From assembly GCA_035628505.1 (NCBI GenBank), contig DASPJR010000014.1, positions 4,831-68,830 of the forward strand: DNA of 64,000 nt, read 5' to 3'. Position 1 is the first letter of the stretch; each line of letters opens with the position of its first letter. The position numbers and the translations under genes are program-made. Of the stretch, positions 54,858-62,934 are shown one piece after another. The notes beneath the pieces are model-generated. The model ran no database searches. It saw only the letters and a list, made by a program, of their open reading frames with translations, and was not told where the DNA came from. Source of the DNA: DASPJR01 sp035628505 (lineage in GTDB: Bacteria > Planctomycetota > SZUA-567 > H5-PLA8).

Positions 54858-56213
54858 ATGATCCAGAATCCGCAGACAACCTTGCGTCCATTCCGCCCCG
54901 GTATGGCGGTGAAAAATGGAAAGCTTTATCTTTTCACGGATTCGGGCGTTTGTGTTGTAAAGGTATGGCCGCGGCCGCAAGCCTGGGAACGCGACGAACT
55001 GCAGCCGGCATGGCATGCCTGCCGTCCCTACATCAATCTGCGTGATTTCAGCGCCTCGGGCTGCAGGGAATTGCGCCGGCAGCCCGGGTGCAGCGAATAC
55101 ACTCTGCCCGAGGACGATGGTCAGCTTACGTTCGATTTTGGCGAAGACGTGCTGCTGGATCCGCGCCTGAACTGGGCGTATCGGATGGAAGAGCAGTGCC
55201 GCAGGTTCCTTGAGAAGATCCCGCGCGAACTGCGCAGGATCATCCGGCTCTTCCCGGAACGGCACTTCGACTTGCTGTGCCTGCTTGCCCGCTGCGGTCC
55301 TGCGGCCGCGGAGCTTCTTGGAGAAACAAATCCTGCATTGGGTTTCGCGCTGGCCCTGCCACGCAGTTTCATGCGGCCAGCGGTGCAGCGCCCGTGGCGC
55401 TCCGTGCGGGCGCTTCTGCGCCGCAGACAACGCGATATCGCCGCACGGCTCGGGTTTGCGCCTTCTGAGGCGGGACGGCGGCTGCTCCTGAAAATACCGC
55501 ACGAAAGCACCCGGCTTGCAAATTTGAAGGCTCTGTTACGGGCAATGGACGACCCGTTCTGGCTCAAAGCGCTGCAGCATGCCAAACGGCTGAACACCGG
55601 GGCGCTTCTGATCGCCGGCAACGCGCAGCTTCGCCGTTATGCCTCCGCCCGCTTCGTTCAGCAGCTCGGCAATGACGTATACCAGGACAGAGAGTCCTAT
55701 GCGGTCCGGCAGTTGCGCGATGTCATTGAGATGCGCCACCTGCTCCCTGAGCGACGCCGTGCCTTCTGCGTGCACTCACTGGGTGAACTTGCAGCCTTGC
55801 ACGAGGAATACGTTGCAACTATTAATGGTCACGGCGGAACGAGCGCACTCGCTGAACGCACTTACCCGCCGCCGCCCCTTCCGGACGAAGGACATACGAT
55901 TACAGCGGTGAAGAATACAGGGGAACTGCGTGAGCTGGCGCAGGCGTGCTCAAATTGTGCTCTGACACGCAATAAGCGGATCTCAGAGTACTATTATGTT
56001 TATCGCGTGGAGTATAAAGGTGAGCTCGCGACACTGGCGCTTAGCGGTGAGAAAGGCGGGATTTATCGCGTTGAGGAAATGGCAGGACGGCGTAATGCGC
56101 GGTGCTCGCCGGCCCTGCGCAGCGAGGTTTGCCATTGGATTCAAAAGCACCAGCCTGCGTCAATGAAAGTCGCCGCTGCTCCAATCAGCGCAAACAGTGA
56201 CAGGAGTATGTGA
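54858..56213 (+). CDS. PcfJ-like protein
   Basis: The 451-residue protein has an Arg-rich helical middle (IPRELRRIIRLFPERHFDLLCLLARCG, RSVRALLRRRQRDIAARLG). The C-terminal part (about 290-435) resembles PcfJ-like proteins: FCVHSLGELAALHEEYVAT, LRELAQACSNCALTRNKRISEYYYVYRVEYKGELATLALS, and EEMAGRRNARCSPALRSEVCHWI. PcfJ-like genes were named from the pCF10 conjugative plasmid and also occur on chromosomes; no biochemical activity is established. CSNC and other Cys residues could bind metal. The ATG at 54858 lacks a strong ribosome-binding site. It is divergent from the rec operon across a region with palindromes, and runs directly into a phosphoesterase gene (stop and GTG adjacent). Confidence 0.65.
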   Translation: MIQNPQTTLRPFRPGMAVKNGKLYLFTDSGVCVVKVWPRPQAWERDELQPAWHACRPYINLRDFSASGCRELRRQPGCSEYTLPEDDGQLTFDFGEDVLLDPRLNWAYRMEEQCRRFLEKIPRELRRIIRLFPERHFDLLCLLARCGPAAAELLGETNPALGFALALPRSFMRPAVQRPWRSVRALLRRRQRDIAARLGFAPSEAGRRLLLKIPHESTRLANLKALLRAMDDPFWLKALQHAKRLNTGALLIAGNAQLRRYASARFVQQLGNDVYQDRESYAVRQLRDVIEMRHLLPERRRAFCVHSLGELAALHEEYVATINGHGGTSALAERTYPPPPLPDEGHTITAVKNTGELRELAQACSNCALTRNKRISEYYYVYRVEYKGELATLALSGEKGGIYRVEEMAGRRNARCSPALRSEVCHWIQKHQPASMKVAAAPISANSDRSM

Positions 56214-56882
56214 GTGGAAATCAAGCTTGCCTGTTTCGCTGACACACACGGCGATCTGCCGACCGACATTGCGGATCCGGAAATTTCGGCCTGGCTGGTT
56301 GCAGGTGACGTGGCGCGGCACGGCGACGGAAAAACCTTTTGCAAGTGGGCGCGCTCTGCAGGCAAGAGGATATTTTCCGTTCCGGGCAATCATGACTCGG
56401 GTGTGTTCGGAAGTAACGTGCTTGGCATCAGTACCATAAATGTGAGCGGAACCGCTCAGCGCGTTTCCAAACGTATTATTGTTGCGGGTGTGGGCTGGTG
56501 CACGGACCGGTCTGGCGAATACTGGGTATTGCCGGGCGAAGCGCAATTAGAAAATGTCTGCTGGAGCGCGAGCAGCGCTGTGCTCGAGCTTCAAAAACCC
56601 GGCGATATTCTCGTGCTGCTGACGCATTATGCGCCGCGCGTACAATCACTGCCTCCCTATGAGCAGAAGGCGCCGGGATTCGTCTACGACTGCATCGGTG
56701 CACTAATAGATGAGCTCGCTCCGACAGTGCTCGTGCATGGACACACGCATCAATGGGCCGGCCGCTGCACGCGTTACAACGATCAGACGTTGATCGTCTG
56801 TGCCGGTCCCGCTACGGGAATTCTGACGATCGACGAGATTACTAAGGAAGCGAACTTTGCGGCAGCGCAAGAATCGATCTGA
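56214..56882 (+). CDS. Calcineurin-like metallophosphoesterase
   Basis: The 222-residue protein keeps the full metal-binding series: FADTHGD, VAGDVARHGD, PGNHDSG, THYAPR and HGHTHQWAG. It is close to the minimal YfcE/MJ0936-like phosphodiesterase length and has no extra domain or signal peptide. The GTG at 56214 directly follows the PcfJ-like stop, with AGGAG about 7 nt upstream inside that gene, so the two are translationally coupled. Substrate could be a nucleotide, nucleic acid or phospholipid and cannot be decided from sequence. Coupling to a PcfJ-like protein suggests a joint function. Confidence 0.88.
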   Translation: MEIKLACFADTHGDLPTDIADPEISAWLVAGDVARHGDGKTFCKWARSAGKRIFSVPGNHDSGVFGSNVLGISTINVSGTAQRVSKRIIVAGVGWCTDRSGEYWVLPGEAQLENVCWSASSAVLELQKPGDILVLLTHYAPRVQSLPPYEQKAPGFVYDCIGALIDELAPTVLVHGHTHQWAGRCTRYNDQTLIVCAGPATGILTIDEITKEANFAAAQESI

Positions 56883-56910
56883 ATTTCTGATTATAAATTA
56901 ACACCTTTTT

Positions 56911-56939
56911 TATAATGTCCGTTCATACACATTGTGTAT
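56911..56939 (+). promoter_or_regulatory. Consensus -10 box followed by a 15-bp palindrome
   Basis: TATAAT (56911-56916) matches the -10 consensus. No good -35 is visible at normal spacing. Nine bases after the TATAAT box, ATACACA-T-TGTGTAT (56925-56939) forms a 15-bp palindrome at the expected transcription start, a classic position for a repressor site. Confidence 0.45.
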
Positions 56940-57208
56940 TCACAGCTTGTTCTGCTCAATAGTTAGTTCCGGCAGGGCTCGCCGTCTTTTCTCGGAACCG
57001 GTCGCGCCGCTGGCCGATTTGCAATTTATAAAATCATAGAGTTAATTGCTTTTGTACATGCACAGCCCGCGGGATGTTCCACTCCGCGCGGCATCCATGC
57101 GGCGCGCAGCCGCCGAGGTAATGCAAGAGCGCTCGATTCCAAGTTTCCGGAAGGTGCCTGTTGCAGCCAATATGTCATGCAACAGTCCGCTTAAATACCG
57201 AGCTCTGT

Positions 57209-57242
57209 GCCTCAACTGTTGAGGCCGGCTTTAATTTTTTTT
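57209..57242 (+). terminator. Palindrome followed by T-run: possible terminator or attenuator
   Basis: GCCTCAAC (57209-57216), T, and GTTGAGGC (57218-57225) form an inverted repeat with 8-base arms. TTTTTTTT (57235-57242) follows after nine bases. It lies 28 bp before the next gene's ATG and about 330 bp after the upstream gene, so it could terminate read-through or attenuate a leader transcript. The T-run is further from the stem than in a typical terminator. Confidence 0.4.
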
Positions 57243-57269
57243 AACCGCGGCCCGGAGGGATCAAACTTG

Positions 57270-58250
57270 ATGATTCAAATCGACAGCCTGACCCGCATTC
57301 AGCACTGCAGGCCCGGCTGGCAGCAAGATTGGGAGCTCTTCGCCGAAGCGCTGATCGCGCGCATGGAGCTGAAATCCCGACGCTACCGCTGGCCGAGCGA
57401 GTACGACCGGCAGGACTTCATCAGCGAAATGAGCGTCTTCTACCAGCGCCGCGCGAATGAAGGACAACTGCTCTCCGGCTGGGATGATTCCCGCGGAAGC
57501 GCGCTCGACTACCTGACGGGCCGGCTCTTCGACGGCCGGGCCAGGCAGTTCCTGCAGGAACTCTCGATCGCGCGCAGCAAGACAATTCCTCTGGTGACTG
57601 AGAATGACGAAGGCAGGCAGACGACGTATGAACCGCCTGCGCGGCGAAAGAGCTCCGGCTCGGCGCGCGTGCTGCGAGTCGATCTGGAACGCCTGCGGCT
57701 GGCTCTGCCCGACAGCGGCGAGATGACTAGGGTAACAGAGCTCGCGGCAATCGAACTCTTCCCAAGGCTCGACTGGAATGCGCCGCGCATGCCGCAACTG
57801 CGGCAGCATCTGGAAGAGCGGCTTGGCAGTGCGGAATGCGGCGCCGGCGCCTTGGACGCGCTGCGCCGGCTGCATGAACAGAAACAGCGCGAGTACGACG
57901 CGGAGGACCAAAGACTCTACGAGCAGCAGGAAAACTCCCGGAGCGGAGACTCTGGACAGGCGCAGTTGCTGCAGCGGCGTATCGACAAGCTGCGGGCCGA
58001 GCGGATCTTCCGGCCGCTCGATGCGCTGGCGCTCTGTGAACTTCTGGCGATCACCCGCGCCAATGCCGATCAGCTGCTCAAGCGGTATATGGATTCGCTG
58101 AGCGAACTGCTGCCGGACGCGGCGGCGGCGTTCGAACGGCTTACAGGCCAGGCTTCGCAGCCTCAGCCGCGGCTACGCCTGGCACATGCGCGCGCCCGTA
58201 CCTTCATGCCGAACTGTCAGAAATCATTCAACGAAGCGTATACAGCATAG
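57270..58250 (+). CDS. Unrecognised 326-residue protein with weak sigma-factor-like features
   Basis: I do not recognise the family. The N-terminal part (about 15-105) has the feel of sigma region 2 (RWPSEYDRQDFISEMSVFYQ, SALDYLTGRLFDGRARQFLQEL), and residues 248-275 look like a helix-turn-helix (PLDALALCELLAITRANADQLLKRY). The span between is Arg/Glu/Leu-rich, with a Gln-rich helical stretch (LHEQKQREYDAEDQRLYEQQ). There is no signal peptide or membrane segment. The ATG at 57270 is chosen because GGAGGG precedes it at about 10 nt; the open frame to 57207 runs through the palindrome/T-run leader. It lies 49 bp upstream of a WYL regulator on the same strand, so both are probably co-transcribed. 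A DNA- or RNA-polymerase-binding regulator is possible but unproven. Confidence 0.6.
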   Translation: MIQIDSLTRIQHCRPGWQQDWELFAEALIARMELKSRRYRWPSEYDRQDFISEMSVFYQRRANEGQLLSGWDDSRGSALDYLTGRLFDGRARQFLQELSIARSKTIPLVTENDEGRQTTYEPPARRKSSGSARVLRVDLERLRLALPDSGEMTRVTELAAIELFPRLDWNAPRMPQLRQHLEERLGSAECGAGALDALRRLHEQKQREYDAEDQRLYEQQENSRSGDSGQAQLLQRRIDKLRAERIFRPLDALALCELLAITRANADQLLKRYMDSLSELLPDAAAAFERLTGQASQPQPRLRLAHARARTFMPNCQKSFNEAYTA

Positions 58251-58299
58251 TTATTCGTCGTACCTCAGACGCAATCATCCAAAAACCGGGGGGAAGAGC

Positions 58300-58980
58300 A
58301 TGGACCGATTCGAACGTATTCTGTTCATACACAGCAAGCTCAGCCGAAAAAGCTACCCCACACAGGCGCGCCTGGCGTGCGAGCTCGAGGTTTCGGACAG
58401 AACGATTCGCCGCGACCTGGAGTACATGAAATCCGTACTGGGCGCGCCGCTGTTCTTCGATGAAGTCCGCCGCGGCTATACGTATGGCGACGCGGTCTTC
58501 GCGCTTCCCGCATCGCTCCTGAGCTGTTCGCAGCTCCAGGCGCTTCTGCTCGCGCGGCGCGCGCTGGAGCGCGACAACCAGGCGCCCTGGTACGCGCCGG
58601 CGAAAATGGCGTTCGATCGCATCCTGGAATCGCTGCCCGCGGCGGAAGTCCGCAGGCACGAGGACATGGCGGAAAAAATTGCGTTCGCCCCGCAGGATGT
58701 CTGGAGCGTGGACGGCGCGGTCTGGAAAAACCTGCTGCTCTGCATCGAAGGACAGGAAAGCGCAAAGCTGACGCTCAAATCCTGCGCGGCTCCGCAGCTG
58801 TTCGATCCCTACCGCCTGATCGTCCAGCCTGCCTCAATCCTGCTCCACGGATGGTGCCATGCGCGTAAAGCCTGGGCGCAGATCGCGCTCAGCGAAATCA
58901 TCTCGGTTGAATTCAGCGACCGCATCTTCGATGTAAAAGACGAATGCATCGGAACGAGGGTTGAAAGCTGCGTGGCGTGA
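58300..58980 (+). CDS. HTH-WYL transcriptional regulator
   Basis: The 226-residue protein has an N-terminal winged helix (about 1-60; MDRFERILFIHSKL, QARLACELEVSDRTIRRDLEYMKSVLGAPLFFDEVRRGY) and a C-terminal WYL-type domain (about 130-215; AKLTLKSCAAPQLFDPYRLIVQPASILLHGWCH, ALSEIISVEF). The length is short for the family (usually about 310), so the C-terminal WCX extension appears to be missing. WYL regulators bind nucleic-acid or nucleotide-derived ligands and commonly control DNA-damage or defence genes. The ATG at 58300 has a GGGGGGAAGAG tract upstream; longer frames to 58186 are rejected. It follows the unrecognised 326-residue gene and converges on a kinase gene. Confidence 0.85.
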   Translation: MDRFERILFIHSKLSRKSYPTQARLACELEVSDRTIRRDLEYMKSVLGAPLFFDEVRRGYTYGDAVFALPASLLSCSQLQALLLARRALERDNQAPWYAPAKMAFDRILESLPAAEVRRHEDMAEKIAFAPQDVWSVDGAVWKNLLLCIEGQESAKLTLKSCAAPQLFDPYRLIVQPASILLHGWCHARKAWAQIALSEIISVEFSDRIFDVKDECIGTRVESCVA

Positions 58981-58998
58981 TGCGTTTGCGGGACGGAC

Positions 58999-61947
58999 TT
59001 ACGCCATTCCGGTGCTGAGTCCAATGTACGCGAGCGCAAGTTCGGCGTTGTCGCGGCACGTCGTCAGGACTTCAGTGGCCAGCTCCGGCGCATTGCCCCA
59101 CGAAATGCTGTGCGCCAGCTTCTCGACGCATTCCATGCGATCTGCATTCTGGCGCACCTGCCGCCAGACCACCAGCCCGCGGCGCAGGAAGTCCACATAG
59201 GTGCTGCTCGGCTGATGCTGAACCATGATGGTGCGTGTGGCGGCGAGCCTCGCGCTGCGAGCGTTCTCCTGCACCTGCGCCAGCTGCAGCATACTGCGAA
59301 GCCGCTCGGCCGGATCGTCCATCAAGTCAATTAATTTTGCAGACTCGGTGACGATCGGCTGCGCCAATTCATGAAAACCAGACTTCAGCAGCGGTTCCGC
59401 GCCGCTGAGCAGCGCCTGGAAACGGGCCCGCGCACCGACGACGTCAGCAACGCATTTGACCGCTTCACCCACGCGCACCTGTGAGCGGCCCGCTTCGTTG
59501 CGCAGCGCCCACGCAGCGGCAAGCAAACCCTGCAGAGCGATGCGGTCGGCAGCCGCAGCGATGGTTTTCAGAATATCATCGGCGCCATTGAGATCGCCAC
59601 AGTAGACGCGCGAAACAGCCAGTGCCCGCAGTGCCTGTGTTTTGGGCAGCGCAAATCCGATCTTGGCCGTGACTTTCTCGGCATCGGCTGTGCGTCCAAT
59701 CTTGGCGAATGCTTGCGCGACCTGCGAAAGCGTGTGGGCGAGCGTCCAGGCGTCGTCGATCAGTGCGGTCGTGGCCAGGCTGTCATCTACCAGGCCGGCT
59801 TCTGCCTGGGCTTGTGCCACCGCACCGAGCGCGGCTTCGAAGCTGGCGCGCATGGCCTTAGCGCCGCTGAGACTTGTGGTCGTCGCCATGAATGATCGCA
59901 TATCGACAGAGAGTCTTCTGAAGCTTGTCGAATTCTGGCGCTTGACCGGTGCCTGAATGGGAATGCCCTTGCTGTTTGCCTCGCTAAAGGCGCTCAGCGC
60001 GTTCTTGAACGCAAGCGCCGCAGCTGTCTCGTCTCCGTACGCGGTCATTGCACGGGCGACTTCGACCTGCGCGCGGCCGCGCTCGCTGGGATCCACCAGT
60101 TCGTTCGCTGCTTTGGCGAGCTGATCCAGATAGGGGCGTAGACCTTCGTTCATGTCGTTCTGAATCGCCGCCGCGATCGCCTGAGCGACGCCCGTAACGC
60201 GCGCTTCGGATTTTCGGGACGGATCATGCAGCATCAGCAGGGAACTCTTCATGTCCCCGGCCTGGGCGAACGCAATGCCCAGCCGTTCCAGCAGCGCCTG
60301 GCGCAGGTCGCCTTCGGGCATGGGAAGAACTTTTGAGCGCGACAGGTTCATCCACGCGGCAACCAATCGTCGCGGCAGCAGCGCGCGGGTCTGTTCCAGG
60401 CGCGTGTCCATCGAGCGCTGCTGGAAGAGCCGCGAGAGTGTTTTTTCGGCCACTTCCCACTCGCCGTTGTCGGCGGCCTTGTCGGCGGCAGATAGCTGCT
60501 CCTCAAAATCCATTTCACGCCGGCAGCCTTGGATACGCGCATTTACAGTTTCAGCGCGGTCGGCCAACGGCAGAGCCTGCTGCCAGAGGTCGAGTGCGCC
60601 CTGCCAGTGGCGTTGCGATTCGGCGGTCTCGGCCATTTTGGAAATCTGCAGATAGGCTTCGCGACGCTGCTCGACTTCAGCCATCGCTTGCCCTGTCGCC
60701 GGGGGCGGGGCTTCCTGCACCAGCGGCGCCGCGCCCCAGTCGGGCGGCGGCGGCGGAGCATCGATGAAGGTGACATTCGCACGCGGACCTGATTTGCGCG
60801 CGCCTGGATTCTCTTCGAACGGCATCGCCGGACGTGGGCCCGATTTACGGGCGGGCCGCGCCATGGCGTCGTCGAGCAGACGGCGTTCGATCAGCCGTTT
60901 GACGAATGCGCCCAGCTCTCCGGCGCTGCTGGGCCGGTCGTTGGGATTCTTGGCCATCATCCACAACGTCAGGCGGTCGAGCGACGGAATCTTGAGTAGC
61001 TCGCGATTGAACTGCGACGGCGGCGGCGGCTTGGTATGCAGGTGCTGATAGAGCCAGCCTTCCATAGTTTCCGACTCAAACGGCAGACGACCGGTAAGCA
61101 GTTCATAAAACACGATGCCCAGTGAGTAGAGATCGGCGCGGCCATCAACGGATGCTCCGGCGACCTGCTCCGGGGACATGTACGCCGGTGTTCCGACGAG
61201 CATTCCCGCCGTGTCCATGCTGATGCTCTTCAGATCGGTCTGACCGCCGACAATTTTCGCCAGGCCCAGGTCCAGGATCTTCACCCACGATGAGCCGCGG
61301 TGATCCTTCACCATCATGATGTTTGAAGGTTTTAAGTCACGGTGTACCAGCCCGGCCGAATGCGCTTCATGCAAACCGTCGCAAACCTGCTTGAGAATGT
61401 CGCAGGCGCGCATCGGATCCAGTATTTTTTCTTCGCGGATGATGCTGCGCAGGTCGCGGCCTTCCAGGTATTCCATCACCAGGAACGGCCGGCCTTCGGG
61501 ACTGATACCGAAATTCAGGATTGTGGCGACATTGGGATGATTGACGATCGCCTGCGCGCGCGCTTCGCGCATGAACCGCCGTTCTCCCTGCGGATCGGAG
61601 CGGTAACGATCCGTCATGATCTTGATCGCAACGGCGCGTTCGAGTGCTTTGTCGATGCAGTGATAAACGGTGCCCATGCCGCCCTGTCCGAGTTTTTTGA
61701 CGGGCTGGTAGCGCTGCGGCAGAAATTGCGCGACCTCGGCAATATCGACTTGCGTGTCGGTGCCGGGCTGTGCCGCAATCAGCGGCTGGTCCGTGCGCGG
61801 ACCGATGCCCGATTCGTGGGAGCCTTTCAAAGGCTTGATCGGGCGGCCGCAGCCGGGGCAGAACTGTGCCGCGGGCGGAAGATGATCACCGCATGCCGGG
61901 CAGGCCGGCGGGGAGAGCATGCGACTATGACTCGAGGTCAAATTCAA
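58999..61947 (-). CDS. Zinc-ribbon Ser/Thr protein kinase with long helical C-terminal region
   Basis: The 982-residue protein starts with a zinc ribbon (CPACG...CPGCG; Cys16, 19, 30, 33). A Hanks-type kinase domain (about 80-350) follows with GQGGMG, Lys109, HRDLKPSN (Asp204), DLG in place of DFG (Asp226) and GTPAYMSPEQ. A Pro-rich linker with two KSGPR repeats leads to a helical, TPR-like tail (about 425-980) of Ala-rich repeats (RGRAQVEVARAMTAYGDETAAALAFKNAL). No clear transmembrane helix is visible, so the kinase is probably cytoplasmic. Start is uncertain: TTG at 61947 or ATG at 61920 (MLSPPACPACG), neither with a good ribosome-binding site. The tail could bind substrates; targets are unknown, but an FHA protein is encoded elsewhere in the window. 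Confidence 0.88.
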   Translation of the reverse strand: MNLTSSHSRMLSPPACPACGDHLPPAAQFCPGCGRPIKPLKGSHESGIGPRTDQPLIAAQPGTDTQVDIAEVAQFLPQRYQPVKKLGQGGMGTVYHCIDKALERAVAIKIMTDRYRSDPQGERRFMREARAQAIVNHPNVATILNFGISPEGRPFLVMEYLEGRDLRSIIREEKILDPMRACDILKQVCDGLHEAHSAGLVHRDLKPSNIMMVKDHRGSSWVKILDLGLAKIVGGQTDLKSISMDTAGMLVGTPAYMSPEQVAGASVDGRADLYSLGIVFYELLTGRLPFESETMEGWLYQHLHTKPPPPSQFNRELLKIPSLDRLTLWMMAKNPNDRPSSAGELGAFVKRLIERRLLDDAMARPARKSGPRPAMPFEENPGARKSGPRANVTFIDAPPPPPDWGAAPLVQEAPPPATGQAMAEVEQRREAYLQISKMAETAESQRHWQGALDLWQQALPLADRAETVNARIQGCRREMDFEEQLSAADKAADNGEWEVAEKTLSRLFQQRSMDTRLEQTRALLPRRLVAAWMNLSRSKVLPMPEGDLRQALLERLGIAFAQAGDMKSSLLMLHDPSRKSEARVTGVAQAIAAAIQNDMNEGLRPYLDQLAKAANELVDPSERGRAQVEVARAMTAYGDETAAALAFKNALSAFSEANSKGIPIQAPVKRQNSTSFRRLSVDMRSFMATTTSLSGAKAMRASFEAALGAVAQAQAEAGLVDDSLATTALIDDAWTLAHTLSQVAQAFAKIGRTADAEKVTAKIGFALPKTQALRALAVSRVYCGDLNGADDILKTIAAAADRIALQGLLAAAWALRNEAGRSQVRVGEAVKCVADVVGARARFQALLSGAEPLLKSGFHELAQPIVTESAKLIDLMDDPAERLRSMLQLAQVQENARSARLAATRTIMVQHQPSSTYVDFLRRGLVVWRQVRQNADRMECVEKLAHSISWGNAPELATEVLTTCRDNAELALAYIGLSTGMA

Positions 61948-62042
61948 CGTGATCGTCTCATCAAAACTCGTGACCGCCGCAGTTTACCACATCCTGCAGT
62001 TTTGAAACAGAGGGAACTCATCCGCAGAGCGTAAAGGCAGTC

Positions 62043-62423
62043 TTAGATGCGTTCAAGGATCACTTGGGCCATCGCCAGCGTATCACAATGAGTAATCGTA
62101 ACATGTAAGCGATTGCCGCCCAGTTCGGCCGCTCGCGCTGCCGCTTTGCCATGAAGGGTGAGCGTCGGTTTTCCGCGCTCATCAGGGAGAACTTCCACCT
62201 CGCGCCATAATATGCCTTCAGCCAAGCCTGTTCCGAGTGCTTTCAGTCCAGCTTCCTTGGCTGCCCACCTTCCAGACAAGCGGCCGCTGGGGTCCTTGTG
62301 CTGCAACACATAGCTCTGTTCGGCAGGCGTGAGAATGCGATTTAGAAAACGGGGCCCGTGGCGCTGGTAAATAGCTTTAATGCGCTCGATTTCGACGAGA
62401 TCAATGCCAATTCCGATGATCAT
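62043..62423 (-). CDS. acpS: Holo-[acyl-carrier-protein] synthase
   Basis: The 126-residue protein matches AcpS in length and motifs: MIIGIGIDLVEIERI at the start (Asp8 binds metal), FLNRILTPAEQSYVL, and GRWAAKEAGLKALGTGL (WxxKEA motif). The enzyme transfers phosphopantetheine from CoA to a serine of apo-ACP, activating fatty-acid synthesis. The ATG start gives the canonical N-terminus, though the ribosome-binding site is weak. It lies 16 bp after the mini-E2 gene on the same strand, in a compact operon with a TIM-barrel isomerase-like gene. Confidence 0.95.
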   Translation of the reverse strand: MIIGIGIDLVEIERIKAIYQRHGPRFLNRILTPAEQSYVLQHKDPSGRLSGRWAAKEAGLKALGTGLAEGILWREVEVLPDERGKPTLTLHGKAAARAAELGGNRLHVTITHCDTLAMAQVILERI

Positions 62424-62439
62424 AGAAGTACCCGCGAGC

Positions 62440-62934
62440 TCATCGCTGCTCCAGGTAGCGCTGAATATCTTTGTCGTTCACCGGCGTAGTGAGATTCAAT
62501 TTCGTGACCACGTCGGCCAAATCAATACCTTTCTCCTTCGCGAGGCGGCGGGCACTTGGCGTAGCGCGAATCCCAGAAGCGGCGACAGACGGCGCAGTGC
62601 TGGCTGGCGCCGCCGTTGCGGAAAGACTCGTTGCCGCAGCACGGTGCGCGGCGAGGAGCGCCTCATTTTTCTGGGCGACGTCAGCTCCAACGATTTCCCC
62701 TTCGTTGCCGATGACGCACATCACGTAGCCGACTGGAAGAAGCGCGCGTTCCGGTCCGAGAATCTTCAACACGCGGCCGGCAGCGGGGGAGGGCATCTCG
62801 AACTTGGCCTTGTCAGTAATGATCTCACACAGGCTCTGATTGACGCGCACGCTCTCGCCTTCTTTCACGAGCCAGCGGTCCAGCGTTGCCTCGGTGAGAT
62901 TTTCGTTGGCCTTTGGCATTTCAACGTGTGTCAT
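62440..62934 (-). CDS. Lipoyl plus E3-binding-domain protein without acyltransferase domain (mini-E2)
   Basis: The 164-residue product has an N-terminal lipoyl domain (about 1-78; MPKANENLTEATLDRWLVKEG) with lipoylation Lys42 in ITDKAKFEMPSP. An Ala/Thr/Ser-rich linker (100-120) leads to a peripheral-subunit-binding (E3-binding) domain (about 120-155; GIRATPSARRLAKEKGIDLADV). The protein then stops at YLEQR; the roughly 230-residue acyltransferase core of a normal 2-oxoacid dehydrogenase E2 is absent, and the next gene is acpS in another frame. The start overlaps the upstream isomerase-like stop by 4 bp (ATGA). It could be a stand-alone lipoyl carrier docking on E3, or an E2 with a separately encoded core. 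Lipoylation, not biotinylation, is indicated by TDKAK. Confidence 0.88.
   Translation of the reverse strand: MTHVEMPKANENLTEATLDRWLVKEGESVRVNQSLCEIITDKAKFEMPSPAAGRVLKILGPERALLPVGYVMCVIGNEGEIVGADVAQKNEALLAAHRAAATSLSATAAPASTAPSVAASGIRATPSARRLAKEKGIDLADVVTKLNLTTPVNDKDIQRYLEQR

Larger units (their letters stand above)
56883..57269. other. 387-bp gene-free leader with several palindromes
   Basis: No gene is supported. The left part is AT-rich with a promoter-like TATAAT and an adjacent palindrome. The middle contains the inverted repeat GCAATT (57021-57026)/AATTGC (57044-57049). The right part has a palindrome followed by a T8 run just upstream of the next gene. The whole could be a long structured 5' leader of the 57270 gene. 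Confidence 0.6.

Noticed and set aside
54703..54891. N-terminal extension of orf122 upstream to 54891
   Set aside because: It would cover the operator-like palindromes and overlap the divergent PcfJ-like gene; AAAGGAGG precedes the internal ATG at 54702.
54858..58980. Complete anti-phage defence system or integrated element
   Set aside because: A WYL regulator, PcfJ-like protein and phosphoesterase are suggestive, but no integrase, transposase, att repeats, tRNA target or recognised defence effector is visible.
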